Of a stretch of 64,000 bases of DNA, positions 20,959 to 31,054 are shown piece after piece. The notes under the pieces are model-generated. The model was not told where the DNA came from. It searched no databases and saw only the letters and a list, made by a program, of their open reading frames with translations. Origin of the DNA: Corynebacterium simulans (GTDB taxonomy: Bacteria; Actinomycetota; Actinomycetes; Mycobacteriales; Mycobacteriaceae). The stretch lies in contig NZ_CP014634.1 in assembly GCF_001586215.1 (NCBI RefSeq), forward strand, positions 1,612,001-1,676,000, given 5' to 3'. Both the position numbers and the translations under genes were made by a program. Within the stretch, counting starts at the first letter, position 1; each line of letters starts with the position of its first letter.

Positions 20959-22422
20959 GTGAAGGATGTGCTTGGTGCTGCGGACCTCGTGGGGTGCCGC
21001 TATAGGCTGGTGCAGCGGCGTGCCCATCCGGAGATCCAACCAACTGAGGCCTCCAAGGCCCGGGCCGAAAGGCACGTGGCCGCCGTAGAAGCCGCGATGG
21101 CGAACCTGCCGGTCAAGGCTCCCGGCCGCTTCCGGCGCATCGACTTGGAAGGTGATGAGTGGGAGCGTTCTATGGCCACGCTAGAAGCGTTGGCTTATGG
21201 ATACACGCATATTACGGGAGCCATTTTCGCCACCGGCGAATGGAAGGTAGAAATAGACCTTCTGCTGCGTGAGGGGGAGGCCTATACGCCGATCATCGTC
21301 TCGAATCACCGCGTAGCGCGCCGTAACGAAAATGCGCGCACTCTGGCGGTGCCCACCCACAGGGTAGGCCTTAGTGAACCACTAGAGGTGCCTTATAAGC
21401 TGCGGCATCATTCCGTCGACGGCTATCGTCTGGCATTTGCAGCGCGTGCGCTGGAGGACCTTGATCTAAATTCGGGCCGGGGTGGAGCGATTGGTCAGGA
21501 TCGCTCGCGGGTATTTTTCACCGACACCGCACGTTTCGACGTCGCGAGTGCGTTGGCGCAGCCTTTGCCCACGGGTCCACGCCGCGTCAAAGAGTGCGCA
21601 ACCTGCCGTTTCTGGAAGCTGTGCGAGCCTGAGCTGCGCGCCCGCGACGACATTTCACTGTTCCTGCCGGGCGATCGCGCCAAGCCCTATCGCGAAAAGG
21701 GCATTGAGACGGTGCAAGCGCTTATCGACGCCCAGTTGGGCGAGCCCTCCCAGCTCGCCAAGGCCTGGCGCGTGGGCGAGCCACTTTTGCGCCGCGATAA
21801 AGCTACACAGAGCGCTCAGCCCGGACTCACCGTGCCACGTGCCGACGTCGAAGTCGATGTAGACATGGAGGCCTACCTGGACCAGGGCGCTTATCTCTGG
21901 GGTGCTTGGTATGAGGGTGAGTACCACGCTTTCGTGACCTGGGAACCGCTCGGCGGGCGCGCTGAGGCTGCTAACTTCGCGGAGTTCTGGGAGTGGCTGA
22001 TGGGCCTGCGCGCCCAGGCGCATGCCGCGGGCAAGACCTTCGCGGCCTATTGCTATTCCGCGCACGGTGAGAACCACTGGATGCGCATGTCCGCCAAGCG
22101 TTTTGGCGCCCCACAGCTTGAAGAGGTCGAAGAGTTCATCGCCTCGCCCGAGTGGGTCGACATGTTTGTCCAAGTCAAGCGCAACTTTGTGGGACCTTAC
22201 GGGCTCGGCCTTAAGACCGTGGCGCCTGTTGCCGGTTTCCAATGGCCCGAGGATTTCGACGGCGAGGAATCCGTCAACGCCCGCCGCGAAGCTTTGGCAG
22301 GGGATATGGAAGTTCGCCAGCAAATCCTTGATTATAATTCTGGCGACGTGCAGGCCACCCGTGCCGTGCGCGACTTCATGAGTGCCGGCGCGCCGGGCGT
22401 GCCTGCGCTTATTTCTTTCTGA
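20959..22422 (+). CDS. TM0106-type RecB-like nuclease with Fe-S cysteines
   Basis: 487 residues from GTG 20959; the open frame upstream overlaps DUF6474 antisense and is not coding. A Cas4/AddB-like nuclease half has a Cys in DLVGCRYR, the acidic motif EWKVEIDLLL and a CX2CX5C cluster (CATCRFWKLC), together four cysteines suited to a 4Fe-4S cluster. The C-terminal half (about 300-487) is the YprB/DnaQ-like RNase H fold, with DYNSGDVQATRAVRDFM at the end. It probably acts in DNA or RNA end processing; its role is not established. No ribosome binding site precedes the GTG, so the mRNA may be leaderless. Confidence 0.8.
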   Translation: MKDVLGAADLVGCRYRLVQRRAHPEIQPTEASKARAERHVAAVEAAMANLPVKAPGRFRRIDLEGDEWERSMATLEALAYGYTHITGAIFATGEWKVEIDLLLREGEAYTPIIVSNHRVARRNENARTLAVPTHRVGLSEPLEVPYKLRHHSVDGYRLAFAARALEDLDLNSGRGGAIGQDRSRVFFTDTARFDVASALAQPLPTGPRRVKECATCRFWKLCEPELRARDDISLFLPGDRAKPYREKGIETVQALIDAQLGEPSQLAKAWRVGEPLLRRDKATQSAQPGLTVPRADVEVDVDMEAYLDQGAYLWGAWYEGEYHAFVTWEPLGGRAEAANFAEFWEWLMGLRAQAHAAGKTFAAYCYSAHGENHWMRMSAKRFGAPQLEEVEEFIASPEWVDMFVQVKRNFVGPYGLGLKTVAPVAGFQWPEDFDGEESVNARREALAGDMEVRQQILDYNSGDVQATRAVRDFMSAGAPGVPALISF

Positions 22423-22472
22423 TCTCTCTAACTCAGAGCTAGCTTAGGGCTAACTCAGAACGGAATATCCAG

Positions 22473-23102
22473 GTGTCCGCACATAAACCTGCGGCGAAGG
22501 TCGCTGTCCTTATCGCCGCAGTATTGGTTTTGGTCCTTATTGGTTTCGGCATTGGCCGCGCGCTCTCGGGCGGCGACGATGATGGGAAGGACCATGGAAC
22601 GCAGGTGTCGGTGACCGCGGCGTCGGCAAGCAGCAGCTCCCAATCGGCCTCGCGCACAAGTTCCAGCAGCGCCTCGAAGACCTCGAGCGCCGAGCCCACG
22701 GTTACCGAAACGGCCTATGCTGAGCCCACCGATTTCCAGGCCACGGAACCTACCCTTCTCTACTGCGATCAAGGCGCGCTGACCATTTTGGGTACGTTCT
22801 CCGATGGAACGCGGCGCCCCACCCCGGAATGCGATACCGCCAACCACCGCAGGGCCGTGCGCGCGGAGACCGTGTGCGGCAGTCTCAACGGCCGACTGAT
22901 GTACCCCGATGAATGGGTTGAGCTGTGCAACGGTGGCCGCCCGATGGAGTCGGGCGACCTCAACGGCTATCCAGACGACGATGACAGCTATAACTCGGAT
23001 GACAGTTACGACGCGGACGCCAGCGACGGGTATGACTCCGCGTACGAGTCCAATTCTGGATACGGCGAAACCTCCGCTGCCAGCACCGAGTCTGCGTACT
23101 AG
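22473..23102 (+). CDS. membrane-anchored protein with acidic Tyr/Asp/Ser tail
   Basis: 209 residues from GTG 22473 (MSAHKPAAKVAVLIAAVLVL). One N-terminal transmembrane anchor is followed by a Ser-rich linker (about 45-75). A small domain (80-150) contains four cysteines (LYCDQGAL, TPECDTAN, ETVCGSLN, ELCNGGRP) that could form two disulfides. A low-complexity tail rich in Asp, Tyr and Ser (NSDDSYDADASDGYDSAYES) ends the protein. It is probably exposed outside the cell. No family recognised. Confidence 0.75.
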   Translation: MSAHKPAAKVAVLIAAVLVLVLIGFGIGRALSGGDDDGKDHGTQVSVTAASASSSSQSASRTSSSSASKTSSAEPTVTETAYAEPTDFQATEPTLLYCDQGALTILGTFSDGTRRPTPECDTANHRRAVRAETVCGSLNGRLMYPDEWVELCNGGRPMESGDLNGYPDDDDSYNSDDSYDADASDGYDSAYESNSGYGETSAASTESAY

Positions 23103-24379
23103 AACAGCAGCAGTGGCGCTAGGATGGCCGCGCCGATGCCCAGCTGGTGCCACGGAATGGTGGTTTCCGGGGCAGGACCCTCGGTCTTCTTCTGCAGCAC
23201 TGCCTTTTGGGCTTTCACCGCGCGTACGATGAGCACCGGGTAAACCGCGAGGGAGCCGATGCACAAGAGGGCGGCGCACAGGGTGACCCAGACTGTCGTC
23301 GAGGACATCCAGATCGCCACGCCGCCGTTGATGAAGGTGGCGCGCAGCAGGCCTAAGCGGTTGAGCTCCTGCAGGCCCGAACGGGTGGCTGCCGGGCCGC
23401 CGCCCATGGTGATGGGAAGCAGGTAGCTCATCACGCCAAAGAGGAGCTGTGCGGCAAAGCCCACCACCAGTCCAAGCGTGGGAATGCCGGGCTCAGGGCT
23501 AAAGAAGTGTTGCACCGTGTAGTAGGTCAGCGCGCCTACCAGCCAGAAAGCGGAGCACAGAACGGAGATCGAAGGGTAGTTCACCCGCCCGCGCGGATCC
23601 TTAGCCACATTGAGCACGTTGGTGACCCATCCCTCAAGGCTTAAGACCCAACCCACGCAGTAGACCGCGAGCCCGAACTCCGGGTGGTTAACAATGGTGC
23701 CGACCAAGGTGATGACAACGCCGAGCGCCAACAAAAGGAAGCTCGGGCGCATACGCTTGTTGACGCCCTTGGTGCGCCAGATGGACGGGAACAAGATTGT
23801 CAGCGAGCCGGCCGCGGCCAAGCCCACGAAGCCAGCGACGTTGGCCGTGACGTGGGCGATGAGCAGTTGTGGGTGAGCAGGATGCACCGAAAGCAGCGCG
23901 CCCAAAGCAGCGCCCACCGCGAGGAAGAAGGCGGAGGCGACGTAGGCGGCAACGACGGGGCGGAAGCGTTTGCCATTGCTTCCACGCCACTGGCCGGACA
24001 AGGAAACGCCATGCCAGGCAATCATCGCAGCAACTATCGTGGCGCCGACCTGGGTGAGTATCCAGTGCTGTGACCACGCATGCAGAAGCAATTGACCGAT
24101 AAGCACCAGCACAATGCCCGCGTTGAGCACGTAGATGCGGGTGAGCTGGGCGGGCCGGGCGGAATCCGGCAGGCGGGTTTGCACAAACTTCTCAGAAAGG
24201 TGCTGGGACCACACCACGATGGAGTTGCTCAGAATACCCAGCGTGAAAATGTGAATGAGCACCCAGCGGGCATTTGGGATAAAAGCATGGATGGCGCCCA
24301 CAACGATAAAGACCATCATCCAGATTGTCACGGGACGCGAGGCCCGGCGATGCCACGTGCGCGCTGACCATTTATCCAT
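23099..24379 (-). CDS. polytopic membrane protein with conserved histidines
   Basis: 426 residues from ATG 24379 (MDKWSARTWHRRA); the longer open frame overlaps the MFS gene. About twelve helices. Several membrane-embedded histidines (HIFTLGILSNSIVVWSQHL, AMIAWHGVSLSG, IAHVTANVAGF) recall heme-copper-oxidase subunit I-like or NnrS-like proteins, but no metal site can be assigned. It follows the MFS pump gene by 11 nt on the same strand and is likely co-transcribed with it. Confidence 0.7.
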   Translation of the reverse strand: MDKWSARTWHRRASRPVTIWMMVFIVVGAIHAFIPNARWVLIHIFTLGILSNSIVVWSQHLSEKFVQTRLPDSARPAQLTRIYVLNAGIVLVLIGQLLLHAWSQHWILTQVGATIVAAMIAWHGVSLSGQWRGSNGKRFRPVVAAYVASAFFLAVGAALGALLSVHPAHPQLLIAHVTANVAGFVGLAAAGSLTILFPSIWRTKGVNKRMRPSFLLLALGVVITLVGTIVNHPEFGLAVYCVGWVLSLEGWVTNVLNVAKDPRGRVNYPSISVLCSAFWLVGALTYYTVQHFFSPEPGIPTLGLVVGFAAQLLFGVMSYLLPITMGGGPAATRSGLQELNRLGLLRATFINGGVAIWMSSTTVWVTLCAALLCIGSLAVYPVLIVRAVKAQKAVLQKKTEGPAPETTIPWHQLGIGAAILAPLLLF

Positions 24380-24390
24380 AAAACACGAGT

Positions 24391-25542
24391 TTATTCGTTT
24401 TTTCTCAAGGTCAAAGTCAGGCCTGTCAGTACCAGCGCCGCGCCGCCGTAACAGGCGATGAAGCCGGCCCAGGGCAGGGCGTCGAAAAGCAGGCCTGCCA
24501 CCGCGCCCAGGACGGAAGAACCAAAGTAATAACAAAAGACGTACATGCTGGAGGCCTCCGCACGGTCATGGGTGGCCAGGTGGCCCACCCAGCCGGAAGC
24601 CGTGGAGTGCGCGGCAAAGAAACCGACCGTCAGCGCCACGATGCCCAGCAGAACTAGCGGAAGGGGCCCAGCGCAGGCAAAGATGCCGAGCGTGAAAAGA
24701 AGGCAGGAAGCAAAAAGCGTCTTTCCATGGCCGATCTGCTGTACCAGCCGGCCTGCGCGAGCCGAGGCCCACGTGCCGCTCAAGTAGAAAAGGAACACCG
24801 AACCCGCCAGCGCTGGCGCCAGACCAAAGTGCTGGATGAGCCGGAATCCTAAGAAGTTGTACATCGAGACAAAGGTGCCCATCGCCAGAAATGCCACCAG
24901 GTATAGCCCCACCAGCTTGCGGTTTCGCAGATGGCCAAAGATGGCGCGTAGCTCGTTGCCAAAGCGCAGTGCCTTAGGGGTGAAGTTGCGCTGTGCAGGC
25001 AGCAACACGATGCAAACGAGGGCGAAAAACAACGAGACGCAGGCTGAGCCGAACAACGCCCAGCGCCAAGAGCTGAACTCCACGATGCCGGTGGGCACGA
25101 GGCGGCCGGTCAGCCCGCCGATGGAGGTGCCGGCGATGTAGAGGCCCATCGCGCGGGCGAGATCGGTGGCAGAAAGCTCTTCAGATAACCAGGCCATAGC
25201 CGTGGCTGGGGCACCGGCAATCACCGCGCCCTGCAGGCCACGCAAAGTAATGAGCAATGCTGCGTTTGGGGCCAGCGGTACGACTAAGCCCAGCAGCGTC
25301 GCACCGACCGCTGAGACGATGAGCAGGCGGCCGCGTCCGAATCGCTCCGAAAGGATGGAAGCGGGAATCACGCATAGAGCCAGCGCGCCCGTGGCCGCCG
25401 ACACCGTCAGAGCGGCCTGCGTGGAGCTGAGCCCCATCTGTTCCACCAGCGTGGGCAGTAGGGCTTGGGTGGTGTAGAGACAGGAAAAGATCGCCAGCCC
25501 CACGAAGAGCATTGCGAGCATGGCGCGCCGGGTTCTAGTCAT
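24391..25542 (-). CDS. MFS transporter
   Basis: 383 residues with twelve predicted membrane helices. The loop 2-3 motif is ILSERFGRGRLLIVSAVGAT, a typical DxxGRR-like MFS signature, and motif C-like glycines lie in AGTSIGGLTGRLV. It resembles the YnfM/arabinose-efflux group. It is divergent from a LysR regulator gene with a 92-nt gap, the classic arrangement of an efflux pump and its activator. Substrate unknown. Confidence 0.88.
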   Translation of the reverse strand: MTRTRRAMLAMLFVGLAIFSCLYTTQALLPTLVEQMGLSSTQAALTVSAATGALALCVIPASILSERFGRGRLLIVSAVGATLLGLVVPLAPNAALLITLRGLQGAVIAGAPATAMAWLSEELSATDLARAMGLYIAGTSIGGLTGRLVPTGIVEFSSWRWALFGSACVSLFFALVCIVLLPAQRNFTPKALRFGNELRAIFGHLRNRKLVGLYLVAFLAMGTFVSMYNFLGFRLIQHFGLAPALAGSVFLFYLSGTWASARAGRLVQQIGHGKTLFASCLLFTLGIFACAGPLPLVLLGIVALTVGFFAAHSTASGWVGHLATHDRAEASSMYVFCYYFGSSVLGAVAGLLFDALPWAGFIACYGGAALVLTGLTLTLRKNE

Positions 25543-25634
25543 ATAAACAGCATGCGTGGCGGCAATGCATGTGTAAAATGTCTGAAAATTAGAAATTTAA
25601 TGCAGACGGCGCATATAGAAAAGTGGGTGCGGGA

Positions 25635-26543
25635 ATGAACCTGGATGACGTTCGTGGCGTCGTCGCCGTTGCGGAGCTCGGGCAGGTGGGCGCCGCGGCC
25701 GATGAGCTAGGCATTTCCCAGTCTGCGCTCACCCGCCGAGTGCAACGCATGGAGCGTGCGCTGGGGGCAAGTCTTTTCAACCGCGTGGGGCGCAGGCTGG
25801 TGCTCAATACCCGCGGTGAGGCATTCGTAGTGCACGCACGGAAGATGCTCGCCGCTGAGCGCGCCGGGCGGGATATGGTGTCCCGGCTCATGGACCCGGA
25901 ACGCGGCGCAGTTCGCCTAGATTTCATGCATTCGCTGGGCACCTGGATGGTCCCTGACCTGGTCAAGGCTTATCGCGCACAGCATCCGAACGTGGATATT
26001 CGTCTGCATCAAGGCGCGGCGCAAGAGCTGGTTGGCCGCGTACTCGCGGGCGAGTCTGACCTAGCGCTGGTGGGCCCGCGGCCTACTTTGCCCGAAGCGG
26101 CGGAGCCGGCAACTAGTGCACAGATAGGTTGGCATCAGATCGAGAGACAGCGGCTGGGGCTCGCCGTGCCCGAGGGACACTGGGCCGCAGACCGCGCGGA
26201 GGTAGGAATCGCCGAGTTCCGCGACGAACCCTTCATCGGCATGCTTCCCGGGTATGGCACGCGCATGCTTCTCGACGCCCTAGCAGACAGTGCAGGTTTT
26301 AGCCCACGGTTGGTATTCGAGTCGATGGAGCTAACCACTGTGGCAGGACTCGTTGCCGCCGGCCTGGGTAGCGCGCTTTTGCCACTCGACGACCCGTATC
26401 TCCAGGTGGGCAACCTCGTGCCCTTGCAGCCGCCCGCCTACCGTGAGCTTGGCCTCGTCTGGACGAAAGGCGATGAGGCCCCGCCGGTCGCGCAGTTCCG
26501 CGACTTCATCGTGGAAGGCACCTGGGCAAAAGGCGGGGCCTAA
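25635..26543 (+). CDS. LysR-family transcriptional regulator
   Basis: 302 residues from ATG 25635; a GTG at 25623 would add four residues. The helix-turn-helix is DDVRGVVAVAELGQVGAAAD, then LGISQSALTRRVQRMERALG. The substrate-binding half follows (about 90-295). It probably controls the divergent MFS/membrane-protein pair across 25543-25634. The effector is not evident. Confidence 0.9.
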   Translation: MNLDDVRGVVAVAELGQVGAAADELGISQSALTRRVQRMERALGASLFNRVGRRLVLNTRGEAFVVHARKMLAAERAGRDMVSRLMDPERGAVRLDFMHSLGTWMVPDLVKAYRAQHPNVDIRLHQGAAQELVGRVLAGESDLALVGPRPTLPEAAEPATSAQIGWHQIERQRLGLAVPEGHWAADRAEVGIAEFRDEPFIGMLPGYGTRMLLDALADSAGFSPRLVFESMELTTVAGLVAAGLGSALLPLDDPYLQVGNLVPLQPPAYRELGLVWTKGDEAPPVAQFRDFIVEGTWAKGGA

Positions 26544-26576
26544 CAAGGGCTCGAGAAGTAGGTAAAACAAAAAGAA

Positions 26577-26618
26577 AGCCGGCCTTCCTGCCAATCAAAG
26601 GCGGGTAAAGGCCGGCTC
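26577..26618. terminator. bidirectional terminator between LysR gene and sodA
   Basis: AGCCGGCCTT pairs with AAGGCCGGCT around about 21 nt that contain a second small stem (CCTGCC/GGCGGG). A-rich sequence precedes it, giving a U-run for the minus-strand transcript of sodA, and CTAAAAG follows. Confidence 0.75.
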
Positions 26619-26637
26619 TAAAAGCGTTAATTAACGC

Positions 26638-27240
26638 TTACTTGGAAGCTGCAGCGAAGCGCTCAGCAACGTCATCCCAGTTGAATACGTTCCAGACTGC
26701 CTTGACGTAGTCAGCCTTCACGTTCTTGTACTGGAGGTAGAAAGCGTGCTCCCACATATCCAGCATGAGCAGCGGGGTGAAGTTGATGGAGGTGTTGCCC
26801 TGCTGATCGGTCAGCTGCTGAACGAGGAGGCGGCCAGCGATGTGGTCGTAGCCCAAGACAGCCCAGCCGGAGCCCTGCAGGCCAAGAGCCGCAGCGTTGA
26901 AGGCCTTCTGGAAAGCCTCGAAGGAACCGAAGTCACGGTTGATAGCCTCTGCCAGCTCGCCGGTTGGCTCGCCGCCACCGTTAGGGCCAAGGTTCTTCCA
27001 GAAGATGGAGTGGTTGGTGTGGCCACCCAGGTTGAAGGCCAGGTTCTTGTACAGAGCGCGCAGGCGGTCAGCGTTGCCCTCGCCCTTAATCTCAGCGTCG
27101 ATAGCCTCGAGAGCAGCGTTTGCGCCAGCAACGTAGTTAGCGTGGTGCTTGGTGTGGTGCAGCTCCATGATCTCTGCGGAGATGTGTGGCTCGAGTGCGT
27201 CGTATGCGTAGTCGAGTTCTGGGAGTTCGTAGACAGCCAT
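26638..27240 (-). CDS. sodA: superoxide dismutase (Mn/Fe)
   Basis: 200 residues from the ATG at 27240 (MAVYELPELDYAYDALEPHI), with AAAGGAATTAAC ahead of it. The metal ligands are in place: His in HHTKHHANYV, His in GGHTNHSIFW, and Asp plus His in LDMWEHAFYLQYK. The protein converts superoxide to peroxide and oxygen. Corynebacterial enzymes of this type use manganese; the metal cannot be assigned with certainty from sequence. msrA, another oxidative-damage gene, is divergent from it. Confidence 0.97.
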   Translation of the reverse strand: MAVYELPELDYAYDALEPHISAEIMELHHTKHHANYVAGANAALEAIDAEIKGEGNADRLRALYKNLAFNLGGHTNHSIFWKNLGPNGGGEPTGELAEAINRDFGSFEAFQKAFNAAALGLQGSGWAVLGYDHIAGRLLVQQLTDQQGNTSINFTPLLMLDMWEHAFYLQYKNVKADYVKAVWNVFNWDDVAERFAAASK

Positions 27241-27437
27241 TGTTAATTCCTTTCTTTGGGTACGGTGCCCAATGATAGGAGCGCTGAAAGTATTCCGCCA
27301 CAATTTTTCCACCCCGCGCTACACTCGTCCGCATCGAAGAGCAGGCCTTGGCCCTAAACGGTGGTCAAACGGCCCGAAGAAAATTCGTGAAAACCATCAA
27401 ATAACCATCAAATTCAGAGTGAAACGAGGAAGAAAAC

Positions 27438-28088
27438 ATGTCGTGGTTGTTTAAACCAGAACCGAAAATCGTTAGCCGGGAAGATGCTCTGCCGGGGCGC
27501 GCGGAACCGATCTTGGAGCCGCAGCCGCACGCTGTGTTGGGCACGCCGATTACCGGCCCCTGGAAGGAGGGGCAGAAGTCTCTCGTGATCGGCATCGGCT
27601 GTTTCTGGGGTGCGGAGAAAATGTTCTGGGAAACCCCCGGTGTGGAGTCCACGTCCGTTGGCTATGCCGGCGGCACCACCCCAAACCCCACCTATTACGA
27701 GGTCTGCCGCGGGCTGACCAATCACGCGGAGGTCGTGCAGATTACCTATGACCCGCAGCAGGTAACCCTGAAAGAGCTCGTGGTCAAGGCCTTGGAAGCA
27801 CACGATCCAACGCAGGGCTTCCGCCAGGGCAATGATGTGGGAACGCAGTACCGCTCGGCCTTTTATCCAGAGACCGAGGCCGAGCGCGTGGAAATTCAGG
27901 GCATCGTTGACTCTTACGCGGGCAAGCTTGCCGACGCCAGCTTTGGTGACACCACCACCGAAGTAGTCGTGCTATCTGAGACCGACGCAGGCGAGTATTA
28001 CCTCGCCGAAGACGAGCACCAGCAGTACCTGCACAAGAACCCACACGGCTACTGTCCACATCACTCCACCGGCGTGAAGTGTGGCTAA
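27438..28088 (+). CDS. msrA: peptide methionine sulfoxide reductase MsrA
   Basis: 216 residues. The active-site motif GCFWGAE contains the catalytic cysteine (about residue 54), and a resolving cysteine lies in the C-terminal region (GYCPHHSTGVKCG). It reduces methionine-S-sulfoxide in proteins. An N-terminal extension of about 45 residues (LFKPEPKIVSREDALPGR) precedes the core, as in other corynebacterial MsrA. GAGGAAGAAAAC is the ribosome binding site. Confidence 0.95.
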   Translation: MSWLFKPEPKIVSREDALPGRAEPILEPQPHAVLGTPITGPWKEGQKSLVIGIGCFWGAEKMFWETPGVESTSVGYAGGTTPNPTYYEVCRGLTNHAEVVQITYDPQQVTLKELVVKALEAHDPTQGFRQGNDVGTQYRSAFYPETEAERVEIQGIVDSYAGKLADASFGDTTTEVVVLSETDAGEYYLAEDEHQQYLHKNPHGYCPHHSTGVKCG

Positions 28089-28115
28089 GACCCAGCCATG
28101 CCGGGATAGAGCGAG

Positions 28116-28144
28116 AAGCGTTTCTTAGCTAAAAACGCTTTTTT
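28116..28144 (+). terminator. terminator of msrA
   Basis: AAGCGTTT pairs with AAACGCTT, followed by a run of T. It overlaps the 3' end of the convergent hydrolase gene. Confidence 0.75.
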
Positions 28145-29976
28145 ACCTGGTGCCGGAAATCGGAAGGCTTGTTGAGCTGGTCGCGCTCGACGAAGGCGCG
28201 CATGCGCTCTGCCAGTTCTGACGTTAGCTGCGTACGCGCCTGTGAGCCGAGCACGCTATCCCAGTACCAGAAGGTTTCCTCGAAATAGTTATGCCCGTGT
28301 CCGCCAGGGACGTTGAGCGAATTGAGTTGGTCGAGAGCTACTTGCCAGAAGGTGATGAAAGGCACCCATGGCAGGCGCCTGAAGGTATCTGCGTACAGCG
28401 TCCTTGGGGCGGGTTCCTGGATCCAGTCTGGACGTATAAAGATGAGGCGGCGATCCCACCAGACGATGGCGTCGGATGCATGCTGGGCAAAGACCACGCG
28501 GGGACGCTGCCAGCGCTGGTATTCGTTGCCAAAGGCGTCGTGCTCCATGTGTTCTGGGGTGGAAGCGAACCTGACGTGTTGCCCGGCGTCGATAAGCGGT
28601 AGCCGCTCCAATGAACCGCGGTCGCGGGCGCGGGCCAAACGGCGGGTAAAAGCCGTCATCCGCGGCGGGCCGGTAAAGACCGCGCCATCGCAAGCCGCCA
28701 GCAATTCCTCCAAGTCCCGATAGTTTTCAACGATGCCGTAGCAGCCCAAAGATTCCCCGGCGAAGTAAAGCTTCGGCCGGTTATCCTCCGGCATATCGTT
28801 GATGCGTGATTGCACCGCGGCGATGAGTTCGCGCGCAGCATTGATTGGTGCTTTGCGGTCCACGACGTAGCAAAAGACCGAAGGAAGATAGGAAAACTGC
28901 AGCGTCACGGTGGCGCAGTCGCCATGGGTTAAAAACTCATAGGCGGACACCGAGTAGTTGTTGATCCACCCGGAACCTGCTGGCAACTCAATCACGATGG
29001 TGTCGCGGCGGAAGGCACCGGTGCGTTCCAGCTCGGCGAGTGCCTGTTGAGCGGCGGCGATGGGCCCGCGGCCTTGGACCAAGCCAATGAAGATGCGGAT
29101 CGGCTCGTGCGCATCAGAGCAGAGCATGACGTCCTTGATGTCGTGCGCGCGGGGGCCGCGATCCAAAAAGGCGCGGCCTTGTGAGCCCACGGCAGTCCAT
29201 GGCTCCAGGGACCACGGGCTGCCGGAGCGCTCAGGCTCCCACGGCATCACAGAGCCGGGATAGACCAGCTTATTAAGCTGCAGCGCCTGCATCGAGGCGT
29301 CGTGAATGAAGCGCCGCCACAGCATGCGGTCACTAAATAAAGCCATGAGATAACCCACGGTTGATCCGGCCAATGGCCACGCCAGCCAGCGTGGCAGCCA
29401 ACGTTGGGCCTGGCGGGAGAGCTGGGTGACGGTGAGCTGGGCGGCCTCGCCGATGACGAGCAGGCTGCCATAACCTAGGGTTCCGATGGCGATGCCGAGT
29501 GCCGCTGACTGGGGGCCGCGCTCGTTGTACTTGTTGACCAGCTTGGCCTGCTCGCTCTGATTGCGCAGCGAGCGCGCGCCCATCAAAAGCGTGATTACGC
29601 CCAGGGCGAGGTGGGTGCGGCTACGGGTGGTGGGCCCAACCCTGTCTTGTGGGCGCTTACCGATGTAGCGCAGGCCGCGTTTAGTGATAAACGCAGCGGT
29701 GGTTGCCGTGAAATGTCCGGCTGCCTGACCGATGGCGACGTTGGCTGCGGTGACCCACCAAGGACGTGGCAAAAGCGACGGGGAGACTGCGGCCCAGGTA
29801 GCAATTTCCGCCACAAAGATGCCGGGCGCCATATTTTGTGGCAAACGTCTCCTGCCCGTCATGCGTACTCCAGGGGTAAGATCGCTGAGCACTTCCAGAC
29901 CGAAAACCGCAGCTGAAAGGGTATGTATGGCTGCGGTGCGGGCGAATTTGCGGGCGATATCACGCATGCGAACCAT
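28129..29976 (-). CDS. Abhydrolase_9-type membrane alpha/beta-hydrolase
   Basis: 615 residues. The N-terminal half (about 30-250) has several hydrophobic helices, as in the Abhydrolase_9 N-terminal domain. The C-terminal half is an alpha/beta-hydrolase with nucleophile elbow GESLG in YFAGESLGCYG (about 395), an Asp/His-rich tail (HASDAIVWWDRR) and GHGHNYFEETFWYWDSVLG. The family is actinobacterial; C. glutamicum has a related hydrolase implicated in mycolate metabolism, and I infer an envelope-lipid role. ATGs at 29976 and 29967 are both possible starts. Confidence 0.82.
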   Translation of the reverse strand: MVRMRDIARKFARTAAIHTLSAAVFGLEVLSDLTPGVRMTGRRRLPQNMAPGIFVAEIATWAAVSPSLLPRPWWVTAANVAIGQAAGHFTATTAAFITKRGLRYIGKRPQDRVGPTTRSRTHLALGVITLLMGARSLRNQSEQAKLVNKYNERGPQSAALGIAIGTLGYGSLLVIGEAAQLTVTQLSRQAQRWLPRWLAWPLAGSTVGYLMALFSDRMLWRRFIHDASMQALQLNKLVYPGSVMPWEPERSGSPWSLEPWTAVGSQGRAFLDRGPRAHDIKDVMLCSDAHEPIRIFIGLVQGRGPIAAAQQALAELERTGAFRRDTIVIELPAGSGWINNYSVSAYEFLTHGDCATVTLQFSYLPSVFCYVVDRKAPINAARELIAAVQSRINDMPEDNRPKLYFAGESLGCYGIVENYRDLEELLAACDGAVFTGPPRMTAFTRRLARARDRGSLERLPLIDAGQHVRFASTPEHMEHDAFGNEYQRWQRPRVVFAQHASDAIVWWDRRLIFIRPDWIQEPAPRTLYADTFRRLPWVPFITFWQVALDQLNSLNVPGGHGHNYFEETFWYWDSVLGSQARTQLTSELAERMRAFVERDQLNKPSDFRHQVKKRF

Positions 29977-30055
29977 TCAACCAGCATCCTCACCCTCGTG
30001 CAGGGGATGTTTGATCGGGCATAAATGATGTGAAATCGGACAGTCCCTTGTGTGA

Positions 30056-31053
<998 letters not shown>

Positions 31054-31054
<1 letters not shown>

